38,441 nt of DNA from an uncultured Pelagibacteraceae bacterium. GTDB lineage: Bacteria > Pseudomonadota > Alphaproteobacteria > Pelagibacterales > Pelagibacteraceae. Under the pieces are notes generated by a model. The model was not told the origin of the DNA. It saw nothing but the letters and a program-made list of their open reading frames with translations, and searched no databases. Within the stretch, counting starts at the first letter, position 1; every line of letters begins with the position of its first letter. Of this stretch, positions 8,611-21,865 are shown piece after piece. Location: assembly GCA_902523125.1 (NCBI GenBank), contig CABYYA010000006.1:1-38441 (forward strand), written 5' to 3'. A program made the translations under genes and the position numbers.

Positions 8611-9109
8611 CTAAACTCTTTAAATACCTCTTAAAAAAGATTGAAAATATTATGTAAAATAAAAATGTAAAAAAATTATTTACAATGAAAAGTGTAATAT
8701 CCAATTCATAAGAAAAAAATAAAAATAAAACTGAAAAATTAATTGAATTAATTAAACTGATAATAAACAAAAAATAGAACCAATCTTTTATTAAATTTGG
8801 ACTAATTGTTATATTTCTAAGGTAAGTGGCAAATATACAAATTAAGATATATGACAGAGAACTTATGCCTAAGGGTAAACCAACAACAGTATCATTAAAT
8901 AGCCCCGCTAAAAAAACTAAAAAATAATCTAATCGCTGATATGCTTTTAAAGCAAAATAAAAAATTAATATAAATGGAAAATTAAATGAAAAGTAATCAA
9001 TGTTTAAATAATTTAAATCAAACTCATTAAATACAGATATGAATAAAGCAATAATTGGTAACCAAGTATATATCTTATAAAATAAATTTTTTTTTTGAAA
9101 TCTAATCAC
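8603..9109 (-). CDS. mreD: Rod shape-determining protein MreD
   Basis: 168 residues, hydrophobic, with five to six membrane helices. Sequence similarity in MreD is always low, but 'LFNDTVVGLPLGISSLSYILICI' matches the conserved core and the position between mreC and mrdA is diagnostic. MreD is an inner-membrane scaffold of the elongasome. It overlaps mreC by 8 bp and mrdA by 8 bp. Confidence 0.9.
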   Translation of the reverse strand: MIRFQKKNLFYKIYTWLPIIALFISVFNEFDLNYLNIDYFSFNFPFILIFYFALKAYQRLDYFLVFLAGLFNDTVVGLPLGISSLSYILICIFATYLRNITISPNLIKDWFYFLFIISLINSINFSVLFLFFSYELDITLFIVNNFFTFLFYIIFSIFFKRYLKSLDD

Positions 9110-10322
9110 TTATCTTTCCTTTTCGCATTATACATTTTTTATATTTTTCGGTGCCTACTTTAAAACCAGTGCTAAAGAGTTTTTTTGATTGACATTTTGA
9201 ACTATAGAGTAAATTTAATCTCAAGAATTCTAACTCTTCTTGGTCTAAATTATGCTGTTTAATAACGCTTTTTTGTAACTCATTTTCTGACTTTAATATC
9301 TCAATTTGTTTACTCAAATCGTTAGTTAAAGTGTTTAATTCTTTATTTTCCCTTAAAAATTTAGTGTTACTATCTTCTAAAATTTGCAATTCATCACTTA
9401 TTAAGTCTAATTTAATTTGCTCAGTATTTGAAGAGACTTGAGTTTGATCATTTTCTTCAATTTCAACTGGTGTTGTGGTTATCTCATCAATCTCCGCAAA
9501 AACATATTTTAATTGGCTAAAGTCGCTATAAAAGTTAACCAAAATATTTTCATTTTCATTTTCTAAAACAATTGTTCCAACAGGAATTCCACTTTTGAAA
9601 ATTGAGCCAGTTCCTGATGTATATGCGATCCCTTTATCATCGATTTTATTTATAAGATCGTTTTTAATATATTTAATTTCACCTTTTTTATCTCCATTGC
9701 CAACAACAATTGCTTGAACATTTCCGGGTGTGATAGAAACAGGAATATTTGAATTTAAATCAGTCAACAATAATACTCTTGAGTTTGTATAATTTACTTC
9801 TATGACTCGTCCCACAAGGTAGCTTCTGTCATAAATATTTGTTCCTATCTTTATTTTTTCCTTACTGCCTTTGTTAATTATGATAGATTTTAAAAAAGGA
9901 CTTTTGTGATCAACAATTACCTTTGCTAAAATCTTATCTGAAGTAATGGTATATCCATCAATAAGACTTTTAAGTTCCTCATTTTCACTTTTAATAATTT
10001 TTGTTGAAATATTTTCAGATTTTAATTGATCTAATTCCTCTTTAGTTTTTTTATATTCTTTATAAAAATTTGTGTACTCATTTAAGTTTAAATAAGAAGA
10101 TTTAATAAAATTTTCTGGGATTGAAATTATAAAAGAAGATCGATAAACAATTTCTTTTATAACTGACTTCGTTACAGTAATCGCCTTAAAATTAAAACTA
10201 GATAAAACAATTATAAAAATTGAAAAAAAAACTAAAGTTAGTAATGAAAATTTTTGCTTTGTACTTTTGCTTAAAAAAGCAGATCTAATTGCAATTATAA
10301 AATCATCTCTGCTTTCGGCCAT
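9102..10322 (-). CDS. mreC: Cell shape-determining protein MreC with a long coiled-coil C-terminal extension
   Basis: 406 residues; typical MreC is around 280-350. One membrane helix at about residues 24-45 is followed by a coiled coil (about 70-110) and the MreC beta core with 'NKGSKEKIKIGTNIYDRSYL', 'LLLTDLNSNIPVSI' and 'GSIFKSGIPVGTI'. After residue about 285 an acidic linker leads into a second, long heptad-like segment rich in Glu, Lys and Leu (about 300-370), then a basic tail with two cysteines. MreC links cytoplasmic MreB to PBP2 in the periplasm. The tail has no counterpart I know in standard MreC. Confidence 0.92.
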   Translation of the reverse strand: MAESRDDFIIAIRSAFLSKSTKQKFSLLTLVFFSIFIIVLSSFNFKAITVTKSVIKEIVYRSSFIISIPENFIKSSYLNLNEYTNFYKEYKKTKEELDQLKSENISTKIIKSENEELKSLIDGYTITSDKILAKVIVDHKSPFLKSIIINKGSKEKIKIGTNIYDRSYLVGRVIEVNYTNSRVLLLTDLNSNIPVSITPGNVQAIVVGNGDKKGEIKYIKNDLINKIDDKGIAYTSGTGSIFKSGIPVGTIVLENENENILVNFYSDFSQLKYVFAEIDEITTTPVEIEENDQTQVSSNTEQIKLDLISDELQILEDSNTKFLRENKELNTLTNDLSKQIEILKSENELQKSVIKQHNLDQEELEFLRLNLLYSSKCQSKKLFSTGFKVGTEKYKKCIMRKGKISD

Positions 10323-10327
10323 CTTTC

Positions 10328-12939
<2,612 letters not shown>

Positions 12940-13026
12940 ATAAATATTCTTAATGATCGAAATATACAACCTATCGTTTAGATTGCAAAATAAAATAATT
13001 ATTTTAGCCCAATTTGGATCAATATT

Positions 13027-14616
<1,590 letters not shown>

Positions 14617-14617
<1 letters not shown>

Positions 14618-16383
14618 TAAACTAATGATTTCCCTTTGCCAGTAATCTTATTTTCCTTTTTATCACTTGGACCTAAAATCATCTGATTATGAGGCTTTCC
14701 AGATGGTATCATTGGAAAACAATTTTCATTAGGATCTACATGGCAATCAAATATTACCGGACCATTATAATCAATCATCTCTTTAATCTTATCATCTAAT
14801 TCATCAGGATTATCTGCCTTGATACCTTTACATCCATAAGCTTCAGCTAATTTTACAAAATCAGGTAAGGCCTCAGAATAGCTCTCTGAGTAGTTTTTTT
14901 CATGCAGAAGTTCTTGCCATTGTCTAACCATTCCCATGTACTGATTATTCAAAATAAATATTTTTATGGGTAAATTGTACTGAACTGCTGTAGACATTTC
15001 TTGAATTGTCATTAATACAGATGCTTCACCTGCAATATCAATCACCAATTTATCTGGATGGGCAATTTGAACACCTACTGCAGCTGGAAGTCCATATCCC
15101 ATAGTTCCAAGACCGCCAGATGTCATCCATCTATTAGGTTTATTAAATTTATAATGTTGGGCAGCCCACATTTGATGTTGACCTACTTCAGTTGTAATAA
15201 ATGTATCTTGATTTTTTGTTAGTTCATATAATCTTTTTACAGCATGCTGAGGCTTAATTTCTTTATCACTATTAATAAAGCCCAAAGAGTCCTTAGTTCG
15301 CCATTTTTGGATTTGTTCCCACCATTTTGAAATTCTTTGTTTATTCGAATCTTTTAATCCATTTTGTTTTTTATTTATTTTCTTGATAGCAGACTTTATT
15401 ACTTCATTAACATCTCCAACTATTGCAAGATCTACTTTTATAATTTTATTGATTGACGATGGATCAATATCAATATGAACTTTTTTTGATTTCGGAGAAA
15501 ACTCATCGATCTTACCGGTTATTCTATCGTCAAATCTTGCACCAATGTTAATTAACAAATCACAATCATGCATCGCATTGTTGGCTTCATAAGTTCCATG
15601 CATACCTAACATTCCGATAAATTGATTATCATCCCCTGGAAATGCCCCTAACCCTTGTAGAGTTGATGTGATTGGAAAACCAATTAATCTAACAAACTCT
15701 TTTAAAGTTTCACTAGCCTGAGGACCTGAATTTATTACTCCACCTCCAGTATAAACAACAGGTTTTTTTGATTTTGAAATCAAATCAATTAATTGATTAA
15801 TTTCATTTTCAGAAAATTTATTATGTATTTTTTCATTTAATTTTTTTTCTTTTTTAAATTTTGTATAATTAGTTTTTGCAAATTGGATATCTTTAGGAAT
15901 ATCAATTAGTACAGGTCCAGGTCTTCCGGTTGTTGCTACTTTAAAAGCTTCATGCATTACTTTTGGTAATTCTTTAATATCTTTAACTAACCAATTATGC
16001 TTTGTGCAGGGCCTTGTTATTCCTGTTGTATCGCACTCTTGAAAAGCATCAGTGCCAATTAAATGTGTAGGTACTTGTCCAGAAATACAAACTAAAGGTA
16101 TTGAGTCCATATAAGCATCAGTTAATGCGGTTACAACATTAGTTGCGCCAGGTCCAGACGTTACTAAAACTACTCCAGGCTTTCCTGATGATCTTGCATA
16201 CCCTTCTGCTGCATGACCTGCTCCTTGCTCATGTCTAACAAGAATATGTTTAATTGATGAATGATTTTTAAGTTCATCATAAATTGGTAAAACTGCTCCA
16301 CCAGGATAACCAAAAATATATTCGACCTCTTGATCTTCAAGACATTTAAATACAATTTCAGCACCGGTATATAATTTAGACAT
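14617..16383 (-). CDS. ilvB: Acetolactate synthase large (catalytic) subunit
   Basis: 588 residues, the usual length. It makes acetolactate from two pyruvates, the first common step of valine/leucine synthesis. The TPP-activating Glu is in 'RHEQGAGHAAEGYAR', FAD/dimer motifs include 'GMLGMHGTYEANNAMHDCDLLI' and 'GARFDDRITG', and the C-terminal TPP domain has 'GGLGTMGYGLPAAVG' and 'LNNQYMGMVRQWQ'. In the Mg/TPP motif, where relatives read GD(G/A)S, this one reads GEAS: the metal-ligand Asp is replaced by Glu. The start at 16383 lacks a Shine-Dalgarno but has a promoter placing transcription start at or beside the ATG. The symbol ilvI would serve equally. Confidence 0.95.
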
Positions 16384-16389
16384 TCAAGC

Positions 16390-16419
16390 AATCTAGCTGA
16401 AGTTGTGCTTATTGGTCAA
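16390..16419 (-). promoter_or_regulatory. Promoter of the ilvB-ilvH-ilvC-leuA unit, predicted leaderless
   Basis: On the minus strand TTGACC (16419-16414), an 18-bp spacer and TAGATT (16395-16390) precede the ATG at 16383 with six bases between. Counting about seven bases from the -10 puts the transcription start on the A of the ATG. There is no Shine-Dalgarno. This is the best -35/-10 pair I found in the window. Confidence 0.6.
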
Positions 16420-16436
16420 GACTAAGTAGAGAATAT

Positions 16437-17345
16437 CTAAATTTTTTTTAAGAGCTTATCCAAACCAACTGGATTAACTTTATTCCAATCTCTCATATGT
16501 CCTCTAGCCCAGGTGCTCTGTCTTTTGGCATATTGCCTAGTCTTTATTGATATTTTCTCGATTAATTGATCTGTTTGGATTTTTTTTTGAAGATATTGCT
16601 TAATCTCACTTATTCCAATTGCTTTACCAAGGCTTTTATTTTTTGGAACTCTCATTTTGATAAATTTTTTAACTTCTATAATTGCACCTAGTTTAATCAT
16701 ATTTTCAGATCTCTTATTTATTCTCTCAATTAAATCTTTCCTTGGAAATTCAATACAAATTTTAAAAAAGTCATTATGACTGTAATCTGACTTAGTGTTT
16801 TTAAACCAGCTGATCATAGATTTTTTTGTAAATGATTTAATTTCATATGCTCTTATAGATCTTTGTACATCTAGATAATTAATTCGATCTTTAATCAAAG
16901 GATCTATCTCTATTAACTTTAAAAAAAATTTTTTTTGTCCTATTCTTTTGTGTAAACTTCTTACCTTATTTCTGAAATTGATAGGAATTTTAGGAATATT
17001 CACTAAGCCTTCTGTCAAAGCTTTAAAATAGAGACCAGTGCCTCCAACCAATATTGGTGTTTTTTTTATTTTTCTACATTTTAAAATTTTTTTATTTGCT
17101 AACTTAAGCCAATCTCCTGTAGAAAAATTTTTTTTAGCATTTTGAAATCCATATAAGTGATGTTTAATATTTTGATAATCTTTTTCAAAAGGTCTTGCCG
17201 TTAAAATCTTTAACTCTTTATAAACTTGCATGCTATCAGCATTTATGATCTGACCTGAAATTTTTTTTGCTAGTTTGATTGCAAATTTAGATTTTCCAGA
17301 AGCCGTAGGTCCATAAATTAAAATAATTTTGGATTTTAAATCCAT
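16437..17345 (-). CDS. miaA: tRNA dimethylallyltransferase MiaA
   Basis: 302 residues. MiaA adds the isopentenyl group to A37 of tRNAs that read UNN codons. The P-loop 'LIYGPTASGKSKFA' is at residues 9-22, followed by 'INADSMQVYK', 'HHLYGF', 'ILVGGTGLYFKALTEGL' and 'RQYAKRQSTWARGH', all family signatures. It follows degP with 3 bp between, continuing an hflK-hflC-degP-miaA unit that rearranges the miaA-hfq-hflX-hflKC neighbourhood known from other proteobacteria; hfq and hflX are not here. Confidence 0.95.
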   Translation of the reverse strand: MDLKSKIILIYGPTASGKSKFAIKLAKKISGQIINADSMQVYKELKILTARPFEKDYQNIKHHLYGFQNAKKNFSTGDWLKLANKKILKCRKIKKTPILVGGTGLYFKALTEGLVNIPKIPINFRNKVRSLHKRIGQKKFFLKLIEIDPLIKDRINYLDVQRSIRAYEIKSFTKKSMISWFKNTKSDYSHNDFFKICIEFPRKDLIERINKRSENMIKLGAIIEVKKFIKMRVPKNKSLGKAIGISEIKQYLQKKIQTDQLIEKISIKTRQYAKRQSTWARGHMRDWNKVNPVGLDKLLKKI

Positions 17346-17348
17346 AAA

Positions 17349-18761
17349 TTAATCTAATTTAACGCCTATATATCTTTTCTGATTTTGGCTATTATAGATT
17401 ACAAGTAAAATAGTCTTCTGGTTACTATTTAAGACTTGTTTTAAAGCTTGATTTAAGTCCCCAACATTCCTTATTTTTTTCTTCTGAGCTTCTAAAATGA
17501 TGCTATTTACTTCGATCGAGCCAGTTAAAGGACTATTTTTTTCAATACTTGTAATCACCAAACCATTAGTTTGATTGGGTAAGTTTCTCGTTTTAATATC
17601 TTGATCAGAGAGTTTTCTTACTTTTATTTTAAGATTCTCAATTAAGGTTTCTTTTGGTAGTTCCTCTTTTTTTTCAGAAATTTTAAAATCCTCTGATGTC
17701 TCCAATCTTCCGAGTGTAATTGTTTTGATAATTTCTTTTTTGTTTCTCCAGATTTTAACTTTTACTTTTTTTCCAACTTCAGTTTTTGCAACAATTATGG
17801 GAAGCTCTTTCATTTGCTTTATTTTTTCTCCATTGAATTCTAAAATAATATCTCCACTTTTAACTCCAGCTTTTTCTGACGGACTATTTGGTGCAACACT
17901 TGCTACTAGAGCTCCTCTTGGTTCATCTAACTTTTCAACATCTGCAATTTCTTTTGTTACATCTTGAATTCTTACTCCTAGCCATCCTCTTTTTGTTTCT
18001 CCAAATTCAATTAATTGATCAATTACAATCTTTGCACTATTTGATGGTATTGAAAAACCTATTCCTACATTACCGCTTCTACCAAGAATAGCCGTGTTAA
18101 TTCCAATTACATTACCATTCATATCGAATAATGGACCACCTGAGTTTCCAGAGTTAATAGAAGCATCAGTTTGAATATAATCTTCATATCTTGACAATCC
18201 AATTGATCGGTTTCTTGCAGAAATTATTCCTGAGGTAACTGTTCCACCTAATCCAAATGGATTTCCAATAGCCATAACCCAATCCCCTATTCTTGCTTTA
18301 TCCGAGTCACCAAATCTTACAGGTAAAAACTTTTCTTTTGACTCAATTTTTAAAACTGCAATATCTGAAAGAGGGTCTGCTCCAATAACTTTTGCTTTAA
18401 ATTTTTTTTCACCGTTTACCTGAACAACAATATCCTCTGCTCCCTCAATCACATGGTTATTTGTTACTAATATTCCTTCTTTATCAATAATAAATCCTGA
18501 ACCAAGAGCTGAGGATTGTCTTTCTTGAGGTGTTCCAAATTCTTTAAACATATCACCAAATGGTGACCCTGGTGGAAACTGAAAATTTGGAAAAGGATTA
18601 CTTCTCTCAACAACAGTTTGTGTCGTTGAAATATTCACTACTGAAGGCATTAATTTTTCAGCTAAATCTGCAAACGAGTAAGGAATGTTTTGAGAATTTG
18701 ATTCTGATGGAATATTTAATACTAATATTAAAGAGATAAATATTGCTTTTATTTTCATCAT
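17349..18761 (-). CDS. degP: Periplasmic serine endoprotease, DegP/HtrA family (Do-like)
   Basis: 470 residues. An N-terminal signal peptide ends near residue 23. The trypsin-like domain carries the full triad His103 ('NNHVIEGA'), Asp133 ('PLSDIAVL') and Ser207 ('GNSGGPLFD'). Two PDZ domains follow (about 265-355, starting 'GWLGVRIQDVT', and about 385-470). It degrades or refolds damaged envelope proteins. It lies directly downstream of hflKC and the DUF2065 gene, consistent with a joint role in membrane protein quality control. Assignment among DegP, DegQ or MucD types is not settled by sequence alone. Confidence 0.94.
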   Translation of the reverse strand: MMKIKAIFISLILVLNIPSESNSQNIPYSFADLAEKLMPSVVNISTTQTVVERSNPFPNFQFPPGSPFGDMFKEFGTPQERQSSALGSGFIIDKEGILVTNNHVIEGAEDIVVQVNGEKKFKAKVIGADPLSDIAVLKIESKEKFLPVRFGDSDKARIGDWVMAIGNPFGLGGTVTSGIISARNRSIGLSRYEDYIQTDASINSGNSGGPLFDMNGNVIGINTAILGRSGNVGIGFSIPSNSAKIVIDQLIEFGETKRGWLGVRIQDVTKEIADVEKLDEPRGALVASVAPNSPSEKAGVKSGDIILEFNGEKIKQMKELPIIVAKTEVGKKVKVKIWRNKKEIIKTITLGRLETSEDFKISEKKEELPKETLIENLKIKVRKLSDQDIKTRNLPNQTNGLVITSIEKNSPLTGSIEVNSIILEAQKKKIRNVGDLNQALKQVLNSNQKTILLVIYNSQNQKRYIGVKLD

Positions 18762-18762
18762 T

Positions 18763-18951
18763 TTAATTTTTTGCGTAATAAATAATTATAAATCCTATTA
18801 AAGCAAAAATTAATCCACCAATACGTAATTGACTATCTTTGATTAACTCTAGCTTTTTTAACATATTCTTCATTTTTGATGGAAATAAGGCATAAAAAAT
18901 TCCTTCAATAAAAAAGAATAGACCAAATGCAATGATCAATTCTTTCATCAA
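18763..18951 (-). CDS. DUF2065 (YjeT-like) small membrane protein
   Basis: 62 residues with two membrane helices (about 5-22 and 43-59) joined by a basic loop 'PSKMKNMLKKLELIKDSQLRIGG'. DUF2065 proteins such as E. coli YjeT are encoded next to hflC, as here (3 bp after hflC and 1 bp before degP). The function is unknown; conserved linkage suggests a tie to the HflKC/FtsH complex. Confidence 0.85.
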   Translation of the reverse strand: MMKELIIAFGLFFFIEGIFYALFPSKMKNMLKKLELIKDSQLRIGGLIFALIGFIIIYYAKN

Positions 18952-18954
18952 AGT

Positions 18955-19824
18955 TTACTCTGTTTGTGGTTTTATATTTCCAAAAAATTTAAAGAATTCA
19001 CTATCGGGAGATAAAATTAGAGATGTCTCACCACCTATTAATGCTTTTTCATAAGCTTGCATAGCTCTATAAAAAGCAAAGAATTCTGGATCTTGTCCAA
19101 ACGCTCCAGCAAAGATATTATTTCTTTTACCATCTCCTTCACCTTTCATAATTTCTGATTTTTTTTGTGCCTCAGCTAAAATTACAGTTACTTCTTTGTC
19201 AGCAGTCGATGTAATTGTTACTGCCATTTCAGCTCCCCTTGCTCTAAATTCTTTTGCTTCTCTCTCCCTTTCAGTCTGCATTCTTCTAAAGATTGCATCA
19301 CTGTTAGCTTGGGGAAGATCTGCTCTTTTAATTCTAACATCAACTATTTTTATTCCAAAATTTTCTGCTTCATTATTTACACCTTCTTGAATTAAAGCCA
19401 TTTGTTTTGTTCTGTCCTCTGAAAGAAGCGTTTGAAGTTCTTGTTGTCCGAGGACGTTCCTAATTCTTGAGTTTATAATTGTAGCTAATCTTGATCTTGC
19501 AACCCTCTCATTTCCTACTGAAATATAAAACTTAAGAGGATCAAATATCTGAAATCTTGCAAAAGCATCAACAATTAATCTTTTTTGATCAGATGCAATT
19601 ACCTCTTCAGGTGGTGTATCTAAATTTAGAATTCTTTTATCTAAAAATACTACATTTTGTATAAAAGGAAGTTTAAAGTTTAATCCAGGTTTTAAAATTA
19701 TTCTTTTTGGATCACCAAATTGTAGAACGATTGCCTGATTAACTTCCTTAACAATAAAAATTGAAAAGAATGCAACTGTTGCCAAAGCAACAATGATTCC
19801 AGCGGTTATTTTTCCTGCATTCAT
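18955..19824 (-). CDS. hflC: HflC, SPFH-domain regulator of FtsH protease
   Basis: 289 residues. An N-terminal membrane helix (about 8-26) is followed by an SPFH/band 7 domain with 'VVFLDKRILNLDTPPEEV' and 'RRMQTEREREAKEFRARGAE', the HflC hallmark. With HflK it forms a large membrane cage around FtsH and limits its action on membrane proteins. The gene starts 1 bp after the hflK stop. Confidence 0.95.
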   Translation of the reverse strand: MNAGKITAGIIVALATVAFFSIFIVKEVNQAIVLQFGDPKRIILKPGLNFKLPFIQNVVFLDKRILNLDTPPEEVIASDQKRLIVDAFARFQIFDPLKFYISVGNERVARSRLATIINSRIRNVLGQQELQTLLSEDRTKQMALIQEGVNNEAENFGIKIVDVRIKRADLPQANSDAIFRRMQTEREREAKEFRARGAEMAVTITSTADKEVTVILAEAQKKSEIMKGEGDGKRNNIFAGAFGQDPEFFAFYRAMQAYEKALIGGETSLILSPDSEFFKFFGNIKPQTE

Positions 19825-19825
19825 A

Positions 19826-20935
19826 TTAATTTGTAACTCTCTTTTTTTGTAATTCAGGTAAAGGTAAATAAGGAACTACACCTGAACCTGCATTTTTTTC
19901 AATTATTACTTTATCAATATCAGCTAAAACTTTTTCCATTGTTTCTAAATACATTCTTTCTTGTGTTACAGATTTTGCATTTTTGTATTCATTATAAATC
20001 GCTAGGAACCTACTTGCTTCACCTTCAGCTTTTGCTACGACTTCTTTCTTATACGCTTCAGCGGCTTGTAAAATTTTTTCTGCTTCCCCTCGAGCTCTTG
20101 GGATGACATCGTTCGCATAAGCTTCAGCCTCATTTTTTGATCTTTCCATATCAGCTCTTGCGGCCTGTACATCTCTAAACGCATCAATTACTTGATCGGG
20201 TGGGTCGGCTTTTTGCGTTTGAACTTGTGTAATTTGAATACCACTAGTGTATTCATCTAAAATCTTTTGAATAATTTCTTGTGTATCTGTCTCTATAACT
20301 GATCTTCCCTCTGTTAAGATTGGTTGAATATCGGATCTTGCTATTACTTCTCTCATAGCAGTTTCTGCTGCTGCTTTAACAGTTCCTTCTGGGTCTTGAA
20401 TTTTGAATAAAAAGTTTCCTGCATCTTTGATGACCCAGAAAACTGAAAAATCGATATTAACTATATTTTCATCTCCCGTTAGCATCAAACTTTCTTGGGG
20501 TACATCTGCTACACCACCTTGAGATGTGAAACCACTATCTCTTTCAGATCTAAAACCAATATCAATTCTATTAACTTTCGTGACTTTAGGGGTAAGTACA
20601 GACTCTACAGGAAAAGGAATGTGATAATTTAATCCTGGTTGAGTTGTTTTTACAAATTTACCAAATCTTAGAACTACTCCTTGTTCGTCTGGTAAAACTC
20701 TATAAAGTCCGCTTGCCAGCCAAACAAATCCTAAAATCATTAAAACTAAAATTGCTTGTTTACCACCTGAAGAACTTCCTCCTGGTAAAAATTTTTTAAT
20801 CTTTTCTTGAAACTCTCTTATAATTTTATCTATATTTGGAGGAGTTGGACCTCTCCCTGAGCCATTGCCACCTCCGCTTCCTCCTGGGGGTGTTCCCCAA
20901 GGACTTCCACCACTTTGTCTATAATCATCTGACAT
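19826..20935 (-). CDS. hflK: HflK, SPFH-domain regulator of FtsH protease
   Basis: 369 residues. The Gly/Pro/Ser-rich cytoplasmic N-terminus (about 1-55) and a membrane helix (about 62-80) are typical of HflK. The SPFH domain includes 'GLYRVLPDEQGVVLRFGK', 'MLTGDENIVNIDFSVFW' and 'DVQAARADMERSKNEAEAYANDVIPRARGEAEKIL'. It partners with HflC, encoded immediately downstream. It starts the long minus-strand run and is divergent from the Mrp gene with only 51 bp between. Confidence 0.95.
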   Translation of the reverse strand: MSDDYRQSGGSPWGTPPGGSGGGNGSGRGPTPPNIDKIIREFQEKIKKFLPGGSSSGGKQAILVLMILGFVWLASGLYRVLPDEQGVVLRFGKFVKTTQPGLNYHIPFPVESVLTPKVTKVNRIDIGFRSERDSGFTSQGGVADVPQESLMLTGDENIVNIDFSVFWVIKDAGNFLFKIQDPEGTVKAAAETAMREVIARSDIQPILTEGRSVIETDTQEIIQKILDEYTSGIQITQVQTQKADPPDQVIDAFRDVQAARADMERSKNEAEAYANDVIPRARGEAEKILQAAEAYKKEVVAKAEGEASRFLAIYNEYKNAKSVTQERMYLETMEKVLADIDKVIIEKNAGSGVVPYLPLPELQKKRVTN

Positions 20936-20944
20936 ATGGCAATC

Positions 20945-20972
20945 TATATAATGTCTTTATGCGGAAAAACAA
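20945..20972 (-). promoter_or_regulatory. Likely promoter of hflK-hflC-degP-miaA
   Basis: On the minus strand TTGTTT (20972-20967), a 16-bp spacer and TATATA (20950-20945) end nine bases before the hflK ATG (20935). This is the only space upstream of the unit. No Shine-Dalgarno is visible, so the leader is probably very short. Confidence 0.45.
20947..20952 (+). promoter_or_regulatory. Possible -10 element of the mrp gene
   Basis: A perfect TATAAT on the plus strand, overlapping the hflK -10 on the other strand. I see no convincing -35 at the right distance. If used, initiation near 20959 gives a leader of about 28 bases. Confidence 0.3.
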
Positions 20973-20986
20973 GTTAAGATCTCCTA

Positions 20987-21814
20987 ATGCCAAAGGAAAA
21001 ACCAGAATTAAGTGACGCAATGAGAGCGAAAATGAATAGAAAATTGCCTGAGAAAAATCCAATCAAAGGCACTAAATTTACAATTGCTATTTCCAGTGCA
21101 AAAGGAGGTGTTGGAAAATCTACTTTTGCCACAAACTTAGCTTTAGCTCTTAAAAAAGTTGGAAGTAAAGTGGGTTTATTGGATGCAGACATTTATGGTC
21201 CATCAATACCTAAAATGTTAGGGATTAATGAAAAACCAAAAAGTGACGGACAAAAATTAGACCCAGTAGTTAAGTACGATATTCAATGTATGTCTATTGG
21301 TTTCCTTACTGATCAGCAAACACCTATGATTTGGCGAGGACCGATGGTAACAAGTGCAATTAGAACTTTTACACAAAAAGTTAATTGGAAAGATTTGGAT
21401 TTTATAATTATTGATATGCCTCCAGGAACTGGGGATACACAATTAACATTTTCACAAGAAATAAAAATGGATGGAGCGATCATAGTTTCAACACCTCAAG
21501 AAGTTGCCTTAATTGATGTAAAAAGAGGAATTAAGATGTTTGATAAGCTTGGAGTAAAAGTTTTAGGTCTAATAGATAACATGAGTTATTTTATTGGAGA
21601 TGACAACAAAAAATATAATATTTTTGGAGAAGGAGGAGTAAAGAAAACTGCTCAAGAATTCAAAAAAGAATTTTTAGGAGAAATTCCAATTAGTCCAGAT
21701 GTTGGAAAATATGGAGATGATGGAAAACCAATTGTCGAAGCTCATCCTGAGAACGAAATTTCTAAAATTTATTTGATGTTAGCAAATAAAATCAAATCTA
21801 TTTATTTACTTTAA
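20987..21814 (+). CDS. mrp: Mrp/ApbC-type P-loop ATPase (iron-sulfur cluster carrier family), short form without CxxC
   Basis: 275 residues. The deviant Walker A 'SSAKGGVGKSTFATNLA' is at about 36-52, then 'LLDADIYGPSIPKMLG', 'WRGPMVTSAI' and 'IIDMPPGTGDTQLT', which are diagnostic of Mrp/NBP35 proteins that carry Fe-S clusters. Two differences stand out. The N-terminal MIP18-like domain common in Mrp is absent, and the usual CxxC that bridges a cluster between subunits, expected after 'NMSYF' (about residue 202), is replaced by 'IGDDNKK'. Cluster transfer by the classic route is therefore doubtful. The start is the ATG at 20987; no Shine-Dalgarno is seen. Confidence 0.9.
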   Translation: MPKEKPELSDAMRAKMNRKLPEKNPIKGTKFTIAISSAKGGVGKSTFATNLALALKKVGSKVGLLDADIYGPSIPKMLGINEKPKSDGQKLDPVVKYDIQCMSIGFLTDQQTPMIWRGPMVTSAIRTFTQKVNWKDLDFIIIDMPPGTGDTQLTFSQEIKMDGAIIVSTPQEVALIDVKRGIKMFDKLGVKVLGLIDNMSYFIGDDNKKYNIFGEGGVKKTAQEFKKEFLGEIPISPDVGKYGDDGKPIVEAHPENEISKIYLMLANKIKSIYLL

Positions 21815-21865
21815 ATTTTTATAATTTATGTCAAAAAATTTAAAAATATTATATTAGGAATAACA

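Noticed and set aside
12940..12969. Upstream ATG adding ten residues to LeuA
   Set aside because: The extra 'MYISIIKNIY' does not look like LeuA N-termini; the second ATG starts the conserved sequence.
12940..13026. A leucine leader peptide or riboswitch between ilvC and leuA
   Set aside because: The 87 bp contain no Leu-codon-rich ORF and no clear stem-loop pair.
16170..16391. Overlapping minus-strand ORF of 73 codons within ilvB
   Set aside because: It lies in another frame of a well-conserved gene and has no recognisable features; a shadow.
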